Part shown: positions 60,696 to 64,000 of the stretch, piece by piece | Position numbering within the stretch: the first letter of the stretch is position 1 | Layout: each line of letters starts with the position of its first letter | Origin: Hippophae tibetana | Taxonomy: Eukaryota; Streptophyta; Magnoliopsida; Rosales; Elaeagnaceae | Assembly: GCA_037013495.1 (NCBI GenBank) | Contig: JAZDXN010000029.1 | Span: forward strand, 5,654,501 to 5,718,500 | DNA length: 64,000 nt | Direction: 5' to 3' | Translations under genes and position numbers: made by a program | Notes under the pieces: generated by a model | Database searches by the model: none | Told to the model about the DNA's origin: nothing | The model's input: the letters and a program-made list of their open reading frames with translations, nothing else

Positions 60696-62972
60696 TGATA
60701 CGTGCCTAAAAGGCACTCATATATTTTGATTTTTTGGAATTAATTAGGAGAATTAAATGTTAATATTACATTTTAACCTAAGTATCTTATAAATTGGGTT
60801 TCCAGAATCACGTGGTATGTTTTGATGTATTATAAGCATTTTGAACATAAAAGATACAAATGAAAAATGATCAAATAAATTCTCATTATCAGGGGTATAA
60901 TTGTTGTAAAATGGAGGACTTAAATGCAAATATTTATACAAGATACATCAATGAGGGCTTAAAACATTAAACTGAGAAAATTGCCCAGAATTGGAAACGA
61001 GGTCACATGGTGGCATGAGTTGATGGGCTTTATGACATGCGATCTGGATATACTTTTAATCTCCAGATTTTCAATACATTTCTATCCAGAGTGTTCTAGA
61101 TTTGTTAGATTAGCATTTTAATTATTTTAAACCTCTATAACCCTAATCCTATCTACATTGTAACTCTTTTGCTATAAATATGTAGCTAATGTTAACAACA
61201 AAAACAAGTATAGATTAAAGATATGGATTTTACAAAAAATATACTTAGGTATATAGAGAAATAGAAAGAGAGAGGCAAGATAGAATTCAAAGAGACAATG
61301 AAGGAGTATTTCTAATTTTTCTTCTTAGTTTTATATTATTTTAATTATGATTCTTTTAGAATCCATGCCAAACTAATTTATTTATGTGATTGTGGGAAAT
61401 TTTCAAGCACTAGACTATGATTTTTATTAATAAAATATTATGATGATTTTTAGATTCAATTCTTAATTTTTGATGTGTTCAATTCTATGTTTAAATATTA
61501 AAGTTGTGTATGTGTATGTTTAATGCTTGTCTAAGATTGTTAGTTTATTATGAGAATATAATTACTAATATTCTTATTCAAAGTGGTATCATGTTACTTT
61601 GTGACAGTGTGACAAGAATGATTGATACCTTTGTTAAATGTGACTAAGAATTGTAATCATGCATAGTATAGTTATCTTATTTTTAGAACTTAATGAAATG
61701 AATGAATTATCTGTTAATATGACTAGGTTGTTCATGATTTAGATGAGTTAATACGTAGACCTTTGAACAATTATGATTTAAGAAAAGGTGCATTATGAAG
61801 TCTAAACTTGGTGCCCAAATTTTCTAAGCTAAATTTAAGAAGGATAGGTCTAACATTGATTAATGATATAATTGGTTAGATTATATTCTAGTGGTAAGAT
61901 AGGCCCATAATCACATGTTTCCCTTAACCTGTGTGCTCATGTATTTTAGTTATTATTTATGTATTTTTAGTTAAAAATAAGTTTTAAAACCACTTTACTA
62001 ATTTACTAACAAGCTAGTAAATAGTGGTAGTTATTATAGCAATCTTTATGAGTTCGACAACCTTTGTTCTTAAATTACTTATCACTTGTATAATTTGATC
62101 ATGTATACTTATGTGTTTTCAAGCCTATCAAGAGTGGCACATTTAGTGATATACGATGTGAAAGTTTACATAATATACTTAACTATAGATGTGAAGGTAA
62201 ATAATGGCTAGACGAGTTATGTAACATACAGAGCTATTTTAAAACTTAAAATAATGGCATTTGAATTTAGTTAAGTTCTCTTATTTTTTATGATTCACTT
62301 TCCTATTCTTTCATAACCCCACACTTTATCTAATATTATAACAATGATAAAGACCTATTAATCTAAAGTAGTGTGACCATTCTACATTAGTAGGGGTGAA
62401 TTGCAATGTAAGCCTAAGAGGTTTGTGATTATAATGCTTACACATATCATATTTGCATAATCTAGAGATCAAGAATATTGTTCTACGAATGGCATGCATA
62501 AGATTATTTGGTATGAAGATTATATGTTTGTGATTAGATGGATGTCTAAGAGTTGACCAAAAAAGTGAAATTAATATTTGAATAAATCTTTGATGAAGAA
62601 AGAGATTTACATAATCTATATATTAAATAAATGGACAATGTTTGAGACAAATGTATAATTGATTTGATAGTTATGGTCTTTATTTATTTTTTCTATTTTG
62701 TTTATTTTCTATTTTTTGAGTCATTTTAATTAATTGTGATGTTTATGTGTATCATCATTAAAAACCCTTATGAGACTTTAACTCATCTACTAAAGCACCC
62801 TAGAAGTTTAAAGGCTTATTACATATGCTCGATACAATCGTATCAATCTATGAAAATGATTAATTAGATTAGTTTAGTATAAAATTATTTATTATTTATT
62901 TTCTTTTTGAAAGCCTCTTTGGTTTGGATTGCTTATCTTGCTAGGGATGAGCTAAACGCTGGTAGTGGGTTG
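60696..62972 (+). mobile_element. LTR retrotransposon remnant: 5' LTR and short internal region
   Basis: LTR start TGATACGTGCCTAAAAGGCA at 60,696. The same 300 bp returns at 62,973 in direct orientation. GAGTTCGACAACCTTTG near 62,050 resembles the last part of such LTRs, so the LTR may end near 62,130. The remaining 800 bp have no coding domain, but end in CTAGGGATGAGCTAAACGC and GGTAGTGGGT, a polypurine-like tract before the 3' LTR. Confidence 0.6.
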
Positions 62973-63255
62973 TGATATGTGCCTAAAAAGTACACATATC
63001 TTGTGATTTATCGATATTAATTAGGAAAGTTATGTTTTAATATTGATCTTTAACCTAAGTATTTTATAAATTATGTTTCCGGAATCATGAGATATATTTT
63101 AATGTGTTTAAGGTATTTTGGACTTAAAAGATGCAAATAACAAAGAACCAAATAAATCCTCACAATCAAGGGTATAAATGTCGTACAGTGGTGGACCTAA
63201 ATGTAAATATTTATACAAGTTACATTAAGGAGGAGCCAAAACATTAAATTGGATA
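62973..63255 (+). repeat. Truncated 3' LTR matching 60,696-60,998
   Basis: TGATATGTGCCTAAAAAGTA to ACATTAAATTGGATAAAT aligns with the LTR start at 60,696 with about 80 percent identity by eye. It stops abruptly at about 63,255, where the inverted repeat of the left window end begins. Confidence 0.7.
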
Positions 63256-64000
63256 AATATTATGAAAAAACTGCACTAATGACTCTACTTTCATAGAGTC
63301 ACCACACCGCAAAACTTAACTCTTTGCTTATTCTCAAGTAAAGCCATGTCTAACTAGATAAAATGTCATTTATAGTATTCATAAATATATATATCTATTA
63401 ATATATGCATATTTAGCAAAAAAATATCCCTCTCAAAAGTCACAAACTTTTATGACAAGAAGGTTCACATATTCATCGATTAATGTTCCATCAATACAAG
63501 GATATGTAAGGTTTTCGACGAATTGATTCATGTGTGTGTTGCACATGAATTCATCTAATGCGCTCATGAAATCAACCTATATGAGCATGCTAATCAATTC
63601 AATTTTAAAACAAGTCTCATAAGTCTATTTTTTACATTCCTCTTCACCAATATAAATCGGCACTTAGCTAAAGATTAATAAGGACTTTACATGATTGTAA
63701 TATAAGGCTTATGTGGGGGTTGATAAATAAAGAAATTTAGGCTCTTTCCATACCTTAGCTTTCTTTTTTATTCATCGTGTACTTTCTAACTACATTTGAG
63801 TTTTTACTTGATATTTTAGTGCATCATATCTTATCATTCTTTTCATATTCTTTTATTCCAAATCTTTTTTTTAACACCTTCAAACTTATATTTAAATTTA
63901 TTTTCTTTTTCTTTAGAGGGATAATTATGTAGTGAGTTTTTTTTCATAGGGTACATTACATTTCACCTTACTCTATAGCATAACACATGATTGCATTTTT
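63256..64000 (-). mobile_element. 3' internal end of the same retroelement family as 37-771, inverted
   Basis: The reverse complement matches 37-805 over its full length, including AATGCAATCATGTGTTATGC, CATATCCTTGTATTGATGGA and AGCAAAGAGTTAAGTTT. The short stretch below 63,310 would be the first 45 bp or so of its LTR. TGACTCTA at 63,280-63,287 and TAGAGTCA at 63,294-63,301 (both in the other-strand sense) form a perfect hairpin. Confidence 0.8.

Overview
The window is AT-rich nuclear DNA of a flowering plant, dicot-like in gene structure: short exons, AT-rich introns with GT-AG borders and plant-type retroelements. The species cannot be named from the sequence. I recognise two intact host genes, both on the minus strand. 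One (6,582-14,676) encodes a plasma-membrane H+-ATPase of 959 residues in 21 coding exons. The other (38,735-46,475) encodes the RNA lariat debranching enzyme DBR1, 419 residues in 9 coding exons. I rebuilt both reading frames exon by exon; all splice phases close and all catalytic motifs are present.

Most of the rest is transposable-element sediment. 1-2,320: the 3' end and LTR of a Ty3/gypsy-like element, whose family reappears inverted at 63,256-64,000. 16,244-18,780: a truncated Tat-type gypsy element. 18,780-19,320: a cluster of SINE-like units. 21,049-22,064: a non-autonomous CACTA element with a perfect 3-bp target duplication. 22,490-28,130 (minus): a decayed endogenous caulimovirid with movement protein, coat region, protease, reverse transcriptase, RNase H and a transactivator-like ORF in order. 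28,760-33,080: a decayed Ty3/gypsy element. 34,640-37,794: a Ty1/copia remnant with its primer-binding site, broken by a non-autonomous hAT element. 39,286-43,870: a Tat gypsy remnant and a copia fragment that together fill intron 7 of DBR1. 48,300-48,790: a probable GRF zinc-finger pseudogene. 52,850-58,340: retroelement LTR pieces, one with a 0.8-kb internal tandem duplication. 59,080-60,695: a Mutator-like transposase pseudogene cut by another LTR that starts at 60,696.

The two host genes have unrelated jobs (proton pumping at the plasma membrane; intron lariat turnover in the nucleus), and nothing links them functionally. I did not find a convincing new biological system. The points most worth following are the nearly complete domain series of the fossil caulimovirid, the antisense ORF and 111-bp repeat array of the Tat element inside DBR1, the left-end duplication of the CACTA element, a GC-AG intron in the H+-ATPase gene, and the duplicated LTR promoter segment at 56-57.8 kb.
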